Source: SVTX01 sp045653805
GTDB taxonomy: Bacteria > Bacillota > Clostridia > Oscillospirales > CAG-272
DNA: 29,177 bases
Reading direction: 5' to 3'
Assembly: GCA_045653805.1 (NCBI GenBank)
Contig: JAZOMF010000051.1
Coordinates: forward strand, 1 to 29,177
This document shows, piece after piece, positions 1 to 7,455 of this stretch (position 1 is the first letter of the stretch; each line of letters begins with the position of its first letter). The notes beneath the pieces are model-generated. The model was not told the DNA's origin and ran no database searches. It saw nothing but the letters and a program-made list of their open reading frames with translations. The translations under genes were made by a program, and so were the position numbers.

Positions 1-110
1 ATTGGCAATCGTTTAAGACCGTAGGGGACGGCGCCCTCGACGTCCCGTTACAAATGTTTTATAATTAGCGAAACGGCGGGAGTAAACCCCCGCCCTACGG
101 TTTTAGGGTG
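1..110. repeat. Dispersed GTAGGGG-type hairpin repeat at left contig edge
   Basis: Positions 19-100 form an 82-bp unit bounded by inverted ends (CCGTAGGG at 19-26 and CCCTACGG at 93-100). The left half (GTAGGGGACG...CGTCCCG) and the right half (GGCGGGAGT...CCCCCGCC) can each fold into a short hairpin. A second 82-bp unit with the same design lies at 29024-29105, and a third begins at 29160. The flank at 1-18 is repeated at 29142-29159. No coding sequence is seen here. It is probably a non-autonomous REP- or MITE-like family. Confidence 0.75.
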
Positions 111-185
111 TCGTAATCTCACCGACAAATCAAAATTTGAAAATGGAATTTTCAATCAAAATTTGTGATTTTTTATATTATCTTA

Positions 186-214
186 TTGCAAAAAGCGAAA
201 ATATTTGTTATAAT
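186..214 (+). promoter_or_regulatory. Candidate upstream promoter (P3) for GH20 gene
   Basis: TTGCAA (186-191), a 17-bp spacer and TATAAT (209-214) fit a sigma-A promoter. It lies far upstream of the gene at 495, so it would give a leader of about 270 nt. It is weaker evidence than the two promoters downstream. Nearby, TTGAAAAT/ATTTTCAA (137-155) forms a perfect 8-bp hairpin. The rest of 110-340 is AT-rich with no gene seen. Confidence 0.35.
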
Positions 215-339
215 TGTTATAATGAACCAATGAACGGTTCTGTCATCGATCATAATGATGCGCTTCGGGTTGTGAGTGTTTCGATCCGGTATACATCCGG
301 AGTTTATTGATTTTCGGGGTAATTTTATCGATTAACCGA

Positions 340-368
340 TTTACAAAAGGCGGTATATTTGATATAAT
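340..368 (+). promoter_or_regulatory. Candidate promoter P2 for GH20 gene
   Basis: TTTACA (340-345), 17-bp spacer, TATAAT (363-368). It lies about 80 bp upstream of a second, stronger promoter. An inverted pair ATCG/CGAT (327-340) touches the -35 box and could be an operator half-site pair, but this is weak. Confidence 0.5.
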
Positions 369-418
369 TAATTTATATGATCAATATCGGACTTCTTTGG
401 TCGACTACGGACATTGTG

Positions 419-447
419 TTGACTAAAATAGTAACTTGTGATATAAT
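419..447 (+). promoter_or_regulatory. Promoter P1 for GH20 gene
   Basis: TTGACT (419-424), a 17-bp spacer and TATAAT (442-447) with a TG extended -10 (439-440). Transcription would start near 454, giving a leader of about 40 nt before the gene at 495. This is the best-placed promoter for the GH20 gene. Confidence 0.75.
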
Positions 448-494
448 TATCATAATAATTCCATCGCCGGAAAGTAATTTGAAAGGAATGAAAA

Positions 495-2102
495 ATGAAA
501 AATTTCAAAACATTTGGCGTAATGCTGGATATGTCCAGAAACGCCGTAAGAACGGTTGACGATCTTAAGAAATTTTTGCCCCTTATACGCAAGATGGGCT
601 ACAATGCGCTTTTCCTCTATACCGAGGATACATATGAAGTTGAGGGTGAGCCCTACTTCGGCTATATGAGAGGCAGATACTCAATCGCCGAGATGAAAGA
701 GCTTGACGATTTCTGTGCAGGTATTGGGATAGAGGTCATTCCTTGTATCCAGACTCTCGCTCACCTAAAGACTCACAGAAAGTGGGGCAAGGTGCCTTAT
801 GACTATGACGAGGCGTTGATGTGCGGAGAAGAGAGAGTTTACGAGCTTATCGACCACATGTTTGCAACCCTTAAGAAGTGCTTTCGCACCAAGAACATCC
901 ATATAGGTATGGACGAAGCTCACCTGTTGGGTCGAGGCAAATATCTTGATAAAAACGGCTACGAGCCCAAGATCGAGGTTATGAAAAAACACCTTGCTCG
1001 CGTTAACGAGATCGCAGCGAAGTATGGCTACGAAGAGCCCATGATCTGGTCGGATATGCTCTTCTACGGTTGGAATAACGATGTTTATGTAGTTCCTAAA
1101 CAGGAGGTCCCTGAGCCATACAGAAGTGCTATCCCCAAAAACGTTATGCCCGTATTTTGGGATTACTACCACTGCAACAAGTCGGAATTTAGCGACATGC
1201 TTGAGATGCATGCGCAGATTTCCAAAAAGACCTGGTTTGCAGGCGGTGTATGGACATGGTGCGGAACTATTCCCGATAACGAATGGACTATTAAGTCTAT
1301 GAAGCCCGCTATCGACGCTTGCCGTGAGAATAAGATCAAGAACGTATTTATGACCCTTTGGAGCAATAATGGTGGCGAGTGCTCCTTCTACTCGGTTCTT
1401 CCTTCGCTTTGCTATGTTGCTGAGTACGCAAAGGGCAACACTGATGAGGAGAAGATCAAGAAAAAGTTCAAGAGCATCGTTGGTCTCGACTATGACGAGT
1501 GCATGAGAATAGACTTTGGTAACTATATCGCAGGTAACGAGAGAAACGTTACTCACTCCCGTAACCCCTCCAAGTATATGCTTTATGCCGATACCATCAA
1601 CGACTTTATGGACTGGACCGTTAAGCCCGGTGCATCATATAAGTTTGCAGAGGTTGCCAAGGATATGCACGCGCTGGCTAAGAAGAGCCGCAAGTACGGC
1701 TACGTTTACGAGACCGCTGCATGTCTTTGCGATGCTATGGAGATCAAGTATGAGCTTGGTCTTCGCACCAGAGCCGCTTACGAGGCAAAGGATAAGGAAG
1801 AGTTGCGCAGACTTGCAAACGAAGACTACGTAGAGGTGGTTAAGAGAATCGACGCTTACGGAAAGGCTCACAGTAAGCAGTGGAAGAAGGAGAACAAGTT
1901 CTCGGGACATGAGGCGATGGATATCCGTATCGGCGGTATCATCCGCAGAATGCAGACCGTCCGCCAGTATATTCTCGAATACTGCGACGGTAAGGTTGGC
2001 TCTATCGAGCCCCTTGACCAGGAACTTTTGGCTTACAAGGAAAAGGAAGAGAGCTGGGTATTTGTCGAAGCGTTCTCTGCTATGACCGCTAATATTCTTT
2101 GA
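495..2102 (+). CDS. GH20 family beta-N-acetylhexosaminidase, cytoplasmic
   Basis: 535 residues. The N-terminus (FGVMLDMSRNAV) and the following barrel resemble GcnA-like members of glycoside hydrolase family 20, which release terminal beta-linked N-acetylhexosamines. The catalytic Asp-Glu pair is visible in HIGMDEAH (about D140, E141); in GH20 the Glu is the acid/base and the Asp assists the substrate N-acetyl group. The aromatic-rich run GGVWTWCG and the LWSNNGGE segment fit later barrel strands. There is no signal peptide or membrane segment, so it should act on imported sugars in the cytoplasm. The start follows GAAAGGA with about 7 nt spacing. It is slightly shorter than GcnA as I recall it (about 630). 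Family is confident; exact substrate is inferred. Confidence 0.88.
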   Translation: MKNFKTFGVMLDMSRNAVRTVDDLKKFLPLIRKMGYNALFLYTEDTYEVEGEPYFGYMRGRYSIAEMKELDDFCAGIGIEVIPCIQTLAHLKTHRKWGKVPYDYDEALMCGEERVYELIDHMFATLKKCFRTKNIHIGMDEAHLLGRGKYLDKNGYEPKIEVMKKHLARVNEIAAKYGYEEPMIWSDMLFYGWNNDVYVVPKQEVPEPYRSAIPKNVMPVFWDYYHCNKSEFSDMLEMHAQISKKTWFAGGVWTWCGTIPDNEWTIKSMKPAIDACRENKIKNVFMTLWSNNGGECSFYSVLPSLCYVAEYAKGNTDEEKIKKKFKSIVGLDYDECMRIDFGNYIAGNERNVTHSRNPSKYMLYADTINDFMDWTVKPGASYKFAEVAKDMHALAKKSRKYGYVYETAACLCDAMEIKYELGLRTRAAYEAKDKEELRRLANEDYVEVVKRIDAYGKAHSKQWKKENKFSGHEAMDIRIGGIIRRMQTVRQYILEYCDGKVGSIEPLDQELLAYKEKEESWVFVEAFSAMTANIL

Positions 2103-2147
2103 TGATTTTGAACTATTGGTTCAAATGATTATTTCACATGAAAATTT

Positions 2148-2201
2148 ATCAGGGCAGCATTCCAATCGGTGGATTTAGCTGGCCGTGGGGACTGTCCTGA
2201 T
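2148..2201 (+). ncRNA. Possible structured RNA element between genes
   Basis: A 10-bp stem (ATCAGGGCAG at 2148-2157, CTGTCCTGAT at 2192-2201, one G-U pair) closes a 34-nt purine-rich interior holding CGGTGG and GGCCGTGGGG. A second small hairpin TTGAAC/GTTCAA (2108-2124) lies just after the GH20 stop. No U-tract follows, so it is not a normal terminator. It matches no riboswitch consensus I can recall. It could be a 3' UTR structure, a small RNA or chance. Confidence 0.3.
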
Positions 2202-2293
2202 ATTTCGTTGTTTGGGGTCGTATTTATCGGGCAGTGATCTTTTGATCACAAATAATCAAAGATATGAGCAATTATCAAGATTTTTTGAGAGTA

Positions 2294-2322
2294 TTGACTT
2301 TGTTTTAATTATGGTATATAAT
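2294..2322 (+). promoter_or_regulatory. Promoter for the lipoprotein pair
   Basis: TTGACT (2294-2299), 17-bp spacer, TATAAT (2317-2322). The leader would be about 145 nt. A perfect hairpin GGTGT/ACACC (2432-2446) sits just upstream of the ribosome binding site GAAAGGAAGG, where it could affect translation. The remainder of the 2103-2474 gap is AT-rich without a gene. Confidence 0.75.
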
Positions 2323-2474
2323 TATATGTGTAGGTGTCACGTTTAATTAATTTTTGTGTATTTTGATTATCTGACCATTTTTTAAGGTGTGATCGTTGAA
2401 TTCCAAATTTTAAAACGCCGCTTTTTTATATGGTGTAGTGAACACCGACAAGATTTTTTGAAAGGAAGGTTTTT

Positions 2475-3290
2475 ATGAATATCAATTTACGTAGGATAGC
2501 GATCATTTTAGCGTCGATCATGCTATTGTCTTCGGTTTTGGCATCTTGTAATTTTATTCCCACAGGGGATACGGACTCCACAAGTGAAAGCTTGACGGAG
2601 AACCATGAGGAAAGCTCTGAAACCGATGATCCCACCGAGGAATCCGAGAAAACTGAGGAATCAAGCAGCTCGGAGGAAGAAGAGAGCAGCTCGAAGGAAG
2701 AAGATAGTAGCTCGAATGGAGAAGAGAGTAGCTCAAATGTTGAGGAGGATACTCGATTTGAAAAGGAATATGCTCCTGTCTATTATATGGACGCAAAGAC
2801 TATCGCAAAGGCAACCAAGGATTACGAATGGGGTGCGAATCAGTCTAATATGCTTGGAGGATATCTCTCCAAGGATAAGTCTTATGTAACACTTATCCCC
2901 TTTGATGGTGAGCAGGAAGCTTATTTCTATCTCTTCAACACTACCAAAAAGGTAGGACCTATTATGGTCGTTAAGTACAGAACTAAGCATACGGGATTCT
3001 ATATGGAGTTCTTTGCCAGCTCATATTCCGATGCAGCGCAGACCGGATGTAATTTCAAGATTCAAGGGCTGAAGACCGATGGCGAGTGGGACGTACGTAT
3101 GATCGATCTTAACCAAAAACTGCATGATGTTTTCGATGGTGCCTCACTTAGACATATACGTTTTGACTTTGCAAACGGTGATCCCATTCCTCCCGAGTGT
3201 GAGCTCGATATTGCTTACATTGCATTCTTCGATACCATTGAGGATGCACAGAAATTTGAATTTGGCGAGGATTACGGCATCGCTAAATAA
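2475..3290 (+). CDS. Lipoprotein with Ser/Glu linker and beta-rich binding-like domain
   Basis: 271 residues. A lipoprotein signal peptide ends in lipobox LASC with the modified Cys at residue 25, so the protein should be anchored outside the membrane. Residues about 32-95 are a Ser/Glu-rich linker containing three 7-residue repeats (68-88: EEESSSK, EEDSSSN, GEESSSN). The rest (about 100-270) looks like a single beta-sandwich domain. Its GEWDVRMIDLN...LRHIRFDFANG stretch resembles GEWHEYVIKIS...IKQLRIDLGDV in the next gene, a pattern seen in carbohydrate-binding-like modules. A strong GAAAGGAAGG precedes the ATG. It is probably cotranscribed with the next gene (29-bp gap). A surface glycan-binding role is inferred; no enzyme motif is visible. 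Confidence 0.8.
   Translation: MNINLRRIAIILASIMLLSSVLASCNFIPTGDTDSTSESLTENHEESSETDDPTEESEKTEESSSSEEEESSSKEEDSSSNGEESSSNVEEDTRFEKEYAPVYYMDAKTIAKATKDYEWGANQSNMLGGYLSKDKSYVTLIPFDGEQEAYFYLFNTTKKVGPIMVVKYRTKHTGFYMEFFASSYSDAAQTGCNFKIQGLKTDGEWDVRMIDLNQKLHDVFDGASLRHIRFDFANGDPIPPECELDIAYIAFFDTIEDAQKFEFGEDYGIAK
2676..2738 (+). repeat. Three tandem 21-bp repeats in the linker
   Basis: Three imperfect in-frame copies of a 21-bp unit encode EEESSSK, EEDSSSN and GEESSSN. The unit keeps the frame, so copy-number change would alter linker length without breaking the gene. Confidence 0.7.
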
Positions 3291-3319
3291 AACTTCTTAT
3301 CTAAACGAAAGGATACTTT

Positions 3320-6300
3320 ATGAAAAACATACACGTAAAGAGCATATCTCTCGTGCTTGCGCTTATAATGGTGCTTGCAGTCTTTATGACCTCCTGCAAC
3401 ATTTTTGAAGAGCATGAGACAGGTAGCTCGGAGAGCGAAAGCTCTCCAAATACCGAGAGCGGCTCACAGAGCAGTGGTAGCGAAGAAAGCTCATCCGAGG
3501 AGAATGACAGCTCGGATGAAGGTGGCTCCGATGAGAAGGTGGAGCTTCCTATAACCGGCGAGTTTGCAGCTTCTATCGTTGAGGCAAATAAGCTTTCGGG
3601 ACAAGTAAATGCTTATTTTGATTCACCGGACAGAAACAAGCTGGTGGTTGAGAATGGCAAGGTTACGTTAAACCTCGGTCTTGCCGGTGACAACGACGGC
3701 TATATTGATATTACCAACAAGGCAGGCCAAGAATTTTTAAGTAATGCATTTGTTCCTTATATCAAAACCAATGACAACAAGATTTTCTACGGAACCAACT
3801 CTATTGGCGGCTCGAATACAAACATCTACCGTCTCGGATATTATATGTATGACGTTCACGTTTTCGGAGGCGATTTCTTTGTTGACGGAGCGGATATTGA
3901 AAACGAGAGACCAATCCCCACAAAGTTTATATCCAGCTACAAGGATGTTGCAGAATATAAGGTTGAATCCGGAGTGGTTTCCTATAAGGTAGCAGATAAT
4001 GACAACACTGCGGGTATAGACCCTCGTATTTATCTCTCCGGTATCACTCTTGATACCGCCAAATACGGCTTTATCAAGCTGAAGATAAAGAGTGAGGCTT
4101 GCGCCCGCGGTCAGATATTCGTTATTACTGACACAATGGCAGACCAAAGCAGCTTCAAGGAGAGTGTATACTTCAAAGTGACCAGTGACGGCGAATGGCA
4201 CGAATACGTAATCAAGATTTCCGATATAAATAACTATAAGGGCAATATCAAGCAGCTTCGAATAGACCTCGGTGATGTTGCGGGTGAGAGTATTGAAATA
4301 AAGGATATTTACGTGTTTGACATGGATGCAACCGCTCCTGCTGCAAAATATGACCGTGGCTTGTTCGTTTATCCCGACAAGATAAATCAGGTTTTGCATC
4401 TTATCTCTCCCACCCAGAGCGACGATGTTCTCGAGTATGGCTTTGAGCTCAAGATTCCTGCCAATAAGGTAAATAAGGTGATCGTTGATGATAAAAACGG
4501 CGTTTACGATAACTTCGATAAGATCTATTGGTATACCACCACTTACGTCGGCTTTGATATTAAGGATGTTGGCGTTTTCGGATTGATAAAGATAAACGAT
4601 GATGCTCAGGGCAGAATAAAGGTTACCTTTGACGGCGAGTACTATACTGTTTGTCACTATCAGTACGCCGATGAGGGTAAGCTTGCCGAGGGCGAGGACC
4701 TTTATCTCGGTCACAGACTTTATTTCAGTGGCAAGCACAACTTTGACGAGCTTCAGTTCGATGCTTGGTGCGAGCATAATCCTCTCACAAACGATAATAT
4801 TACCGTTATAGATCAAGGCTCATCTCCCATGGGACGTTTTTATAGCTATGATGGTCTTCGCGGTGCGTACAAGTTTGACGTAAGATACGGAAACTGGAAT
4901 AATATCTTCCTTAATGCGCAGAATATGCACTACAACGTAAATGCGGTTATTAAGGGAGACGAATATGACCGCAAGATATACGTTTACACCTCTGCGGTGG
5001 CAAACGGTCAGACACTTGAGTGCGCGGTCATTATGGATAAGAATAACGTGTTGTTGCCTATTGCCCTTGAGGTGTGCAAAAACTTTGCGGGAGACGGCGA
5101 AGCAAACGATTTCTTGAAAGACATCGGTTACAGCGAGGTATATTTCCCGCTTACCATCAGCGCGGGTGAGGAATATAACTTCACAGTGGCGCATCTTTAT
5201 CAGAACTGGGGTAAGGTACCCCTCAAGCAGATAGACAGTATACAGTACTACACTCCTTTCTATCATCTTTCCTGCGGAGTTACCGAAACTAACTGTCTCC
5301 GTCCCTATTATGACAGTAACAAACTGAAAAATACTACTAATATCTATTGTCTGCCCGACTTCCGTGCAATGTCTGCGCCTCTTTGGATCGATTCCAAGGG
5401 AAGTAAGGATCCCCAGCACACCAACGGTGGATTCCACAACTTCCTTGAATATGTGGGAACCGACGGATATATCACTACCGAGTTTGTAGATGATAGAATC
5501 ACCTCTTATGGTCCTACTTACGCCGAGATAACAATGGATTACCTTACCGATGACGGAAAGATCAAGGTAAGCTACACTCACATTGAGATGCCTCAAACAG
5601 ACGAGAACAGAACATTCTACGTTTGTACTTATGAGTTCCTTGACGATCTTACCATTACCGATTCCAAGAGAAACTTCTCCTTCTATTCGGTAACGGGACG
5701 TTACGTTGATTACGGTAAGCTGGGTTATCTTGATAAGAATAATATCCCCCGGATCGTTGATAACACTCTTACAGGCTCCGCTTACTATATCTTGGGCAAC
5801 AAATCTCCCTACTTTGATTGCTTTAAGTGGATGCCCACAAGCGAGGATCCCAACACCAAAAACGATTATGTAAACGTAGGTTGCCTTGTTTACAATTACA
5901 ACGTGCAGATGGGTGGAAAGCCCTTTAATGGCGGTCTTGGACTTTACGTTGAGGATGGATGGGCTCACCTTACACTCAATGCAGATGAGCTTAACTTTAA
6001 GAAGGGCGACAAGATATCCCTTAATCTCATCCTTGTTCCGTGGGGTTCTCAAGAGTCCGACTACAATAGAGCAGATGCAGACTGGAACGTTCGCCAGATC
6101 CGTGAAAATACTCTTCTCGATCCTATAACTATCACCGTTGCTAACGGCGAGAAGGTAGAAAGCGTATATGTTCCCAGAGTTAAGTCTCTTGACGGTAAGA
6201 GTGCGGAATTTACCCTCTCCGGCGGCGAAAACAACGTTGCATTTGAGGTTCAGGGAATTAAGAGTATTGGCCGTCCCGTGCTCTACGAAAAGAATAAGAA

Positions 6301-6475
6301 TGGCGAGTGGGAGGTTTATAACTACACCTCCTCCGAAACTCCCGATAAACGTGGAAATGCTCACGATTATGATGGATATATGATCCGCTATGATGGTGAG
6401 GACAACTTCTCTTATTCCTTTGTCGTTGATATGAACGGCAAAGCAGTAAGAACCTTTAAGGTTGTCGTTGAATAA
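3320..6475 (+). CDS. Large multidomain surface lipoprotein of unknown function
   Basis: 1051 residues. The signal peptide ends in lipobox MTSC (Cys 26). Residues about 34-75 are a Ser/Glu/Gly linker. A beta-rich domain around residues 230-340 (GEWHEYVIKISDI...IKQLRIDLGD...IKDIYVFD) matches the domain of the preceding lipoprotein. The remaining ~700 residues are rich in Tyr, Asp, Asn and Gly with alternating beta-strand patterns and few Cys. I see no glycosidase catalytic signature I can name. The start follows GAAAGGA with about 7-8 nt spacing. The gene ends just before a strong terminator. The neighbouring GH20 and sister lipoprotein suggest glycan capture or processing on the surface, but this is inference from context. 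Confidence 0.8.
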   Translation: MKNIHVKSISLVLALIMVLAVFMTSCNIFEEHETGSSESESSPNTESGSQSSGSEESSSEENDSSDEGGSDEKVELPITGEFAASIVEANKLSGQVNAYFDSPDRNKLVVENGKVTLNLGLAGDNDGYIDITNKAGQEFLSNAFVPYIKTNDNKIFYGTNSIGGSNTNIYRLGYYMYDVHVFGGDFFVDGADIENERPIPTKFISSYKDVAEYKVESGVVSYKVADNDNTAGIDPRIYLSGITLDTAKYGFIKLKIKSEACARGQIFVITDTMADQSSFKESVYFKVTSDGEWHEYVIKISDINNYKGNIKQLRIDLGDVAGESIEIKDIYVFDMDATAPAAKYDRGLFVYPDKINQVLHLISPTQSDDVLEYGFELKIPANKVNKVIVDDKNGVYDNFDKIYWYTTTYVGFDIKDVGVFGLIKINDDAQGRIKVTFDGEYYTVCHYQYADEGKLAEGEDLYLGHRLYFSGKHNFDELQFDAWCEHNPLTNDNITVIDQGSSPMGRFYSYDGLRGAYKFDVRYGNWNNIFLNAQNMHYNVNAVIKGDEYDRKIYVYTSAVANGQTLECAVIMDKNNVLLPIALEVCKNFAGDGEANDFLKDIGYSEVYFPLTISAGEEYNFTVAHLYQNWGKVPLKQIDSIQYYTPFYHLSCGVTETNCLRPYYDSNKLKNTTNIYCLPDFRAMSAPLWIDSKGSKDPQHTNGGFHNFLEYVGTDGYITTEFVDDRITSYGPTYAEITMDYLTDDGKIKVSYTHIEMPQTDENRTFYVCTYEFLDDLTITDSKRNFSFYSVTGRYVDYGKLGYLDKNNIPRIVDNTLTGSAYYILGNKSPYFDCFKWMPTSEDPNTKNDYVNVGCLVYNYNVQMGGKPFNGGLGLYVEDGWAHLTLNADELNFKKGDKISLNLILVPWGSQESDYNRADADWNVRQIRENTLLDPITITVANGEKVESVYVPRVKSLDGKSAEFTLSGGENNVAFEVQGIKSIGRPVLYEKNKNGEWEVYNYTSSETPDKRGNAHDYDGYMIRYDGEDNFSYSFVVDMNGKAVRTFKVVVE

Positions 6476-6488
6476 TAAAACGAAAATA

Positions 6489-6523
6489 GCCCCCGAAAAC
6501 CGTATGGCTTTCGGGGGCTTTAA
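6489..6523. terminator. Bidirectional terminator between convergent genes
   Basis: A 10-bp perfect stem (GCCCCCGAAA at 6489-6498, TTTCGGGGGC at 6509-6518) is followed by TTTAATTT on the plus strand and by TATTTTCG on the minus strand. It serves both the lipoprotein operon and the TraX-like gene. Confidence 0.92.
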
Positions 6524-6524
6524 T

Positions 6525-7280
6525 TTATGTAAAATATTTTATTAAAATTCCTATTCCGTATATGATTACAAGGTGCAAGGGATAAAAAACGTAGAAAAAA
6601 TACTTCATTTTAAGCTTTCCGCGCTTTTCGGAGTAGAGGAGCAAGAGAGGAATAGAAAAAAGAGCATAAAACTGGATTGCGTGGCTATTATAGCATAGCC
6701 CCAGAGTACCGATAGCGGTTGACAATACCCTCACTATCTTCGTATCTGCTTTTTTGAATATGGCGGGAGCAGCATCGCTCCGAGGAGCAGTGAATATTGC
6801 AGGGAATAGAGGGAGCATAGCACCCGCAAGGCCGTAATCCAGATCCAAAAAATGATCGCAGGCTATCGCAAGCCAAACTGAGCCGATAAAAAGTGCGGCG
6901 GAGAGGGCTATTTTTCTTTTTGAGGGATTAACTGCAAAAAAAGCATTTTTTAATCCGTCCAAGGCGTATATCATTAGCAGAGATAGGGTAAAGGTGACCA
7001 ACACACTCATTTCGATACTTGGATTAAAAATAAAGTATCCCAACTGTACCACCGCCGCAAACGAAGCAACGACTATGATGTGTCGCAGCTTGTTTTTTGT
7101 GTGCTTTGCGCCCTCTGCTATGAGATAGGCAAAAATGGGAAAGGCAAGGCGACCGATTATTCGAAGAATGGTGACCTTGGGGAAGAGAAGCGCGCCTACG
7201 TGGTCGCAAACCATTGCCACGGCGGCAATTATTTTAAGTGTGTTGTTGCTGAAAATGCCGAGCTTGAATTTTTTGGACAC
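6525..7280 (-). CDS. TraX-like integral membrane protein
   Basis: 251 residues from a GTG start. The pattern LKIIAAVAMVCDHVGALLFP...LRIIGRLAFPIFAYLIAEG is characteristic of the TraX family, named for the F-plasmid pilin N-acetylating enzyme and common as a chromosomal gene in Clostridia. Several hydrophobic helices span the protein. The GTG at 7280-7278 is chosen because AAAGGAG lies 7 nt upstream of it; an in-frame ATG at 7322 lies before this site and at the promoter's -10 edge. No pilus or conjugation genes are nearby, so a link to conjugation is not supported. The acyl-transfer target is unknown. The gene ends at the shared terminator. Confidence 0.82.
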   Translation of the reverse strand: MSKKFKLGIFSNNTLKIIAAVAMVCDHVGALLFPKVTILRIIGRLAFPIFAYLIAEGAKHTKNKLRHIIVVASFAAVVQLGYFIFNPSIEMSVLVTFTLSLLMIYALDGLKNAFFAVNPSKRKIALSAALFIGSVWLAIACDHFLDLDYGLAGAMLPLFPAIFTAPRSDAAPAIFKKADTKIVRVLSTAIGTLGLCYNSHAIQFYALFSIPLLLLYSEKRGKLKMKYFFYVFYPLHLVIIYGIGILIKYFT

Positions 7281-7312
7281 GCCTCGTCTCCTTTCGAAAA
7301 TTTTATACAAAT

Positions 7313-7341
7313 ATTTTAACATACCTTCAATTCTTTGTCAA
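7313..7341 (-). promoter_or_regulatory. Promoter for the TraX-like gene
   Basis: On the minus strand TTGACA (7341-7336), a 17-bp spacer and TAAAAT (7318-7313) with a TG extended -10. Its position supports the GTG start at 7280 over the ATG at 7322. Confidence 0.72.
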
Positions 7342-7384
7342 CAAAAAGAAATATTAAGCAAATATTAACTTTTTGAGAATAGTG

Positions 7385-7413
7385 TTGATTTTTTGCCGAT
7401 TTTAATGTATAAT
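7385..7413 (+). promoter_or_regulatory. Promoter for PlsC-like acyltransferase gene
   Basis: TTGATT (7385-7390), 17-bp spacer, TATAAT (7408-7413). Transcription would start near 7420, so the upstream GTG at 7423 would be nearly leaderless. This favours the ATG at 7456. Confidence 0.72.
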
Positions 7414-7455
7414 TAAAAAAGCGTGTGCAAATTTTTTAAAGAAATGAGATATGTT

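Noticed and set aside
2329..2474. Riboswitch in the leader of the lipoprotein operon
   Set aside because: Only one small hairpin (2432-2446) is seen, with no conserved junction or expression platform that I recognise.
4820..6364. 514-codon minus-strand open frame opposite the large lipoprotein gene
   Set aside because: There is no ribosome binding site or recognisable motif, and the plus-strand gene has a signal peptide, start site and terminator.
6525..7280. Conjugative element marked by TraX
   Set aside because: No relaxase, coupling protein, pilus or integrase gene is in the window; TraX-like genes are common as lone chromosomal genes in Clostridia.
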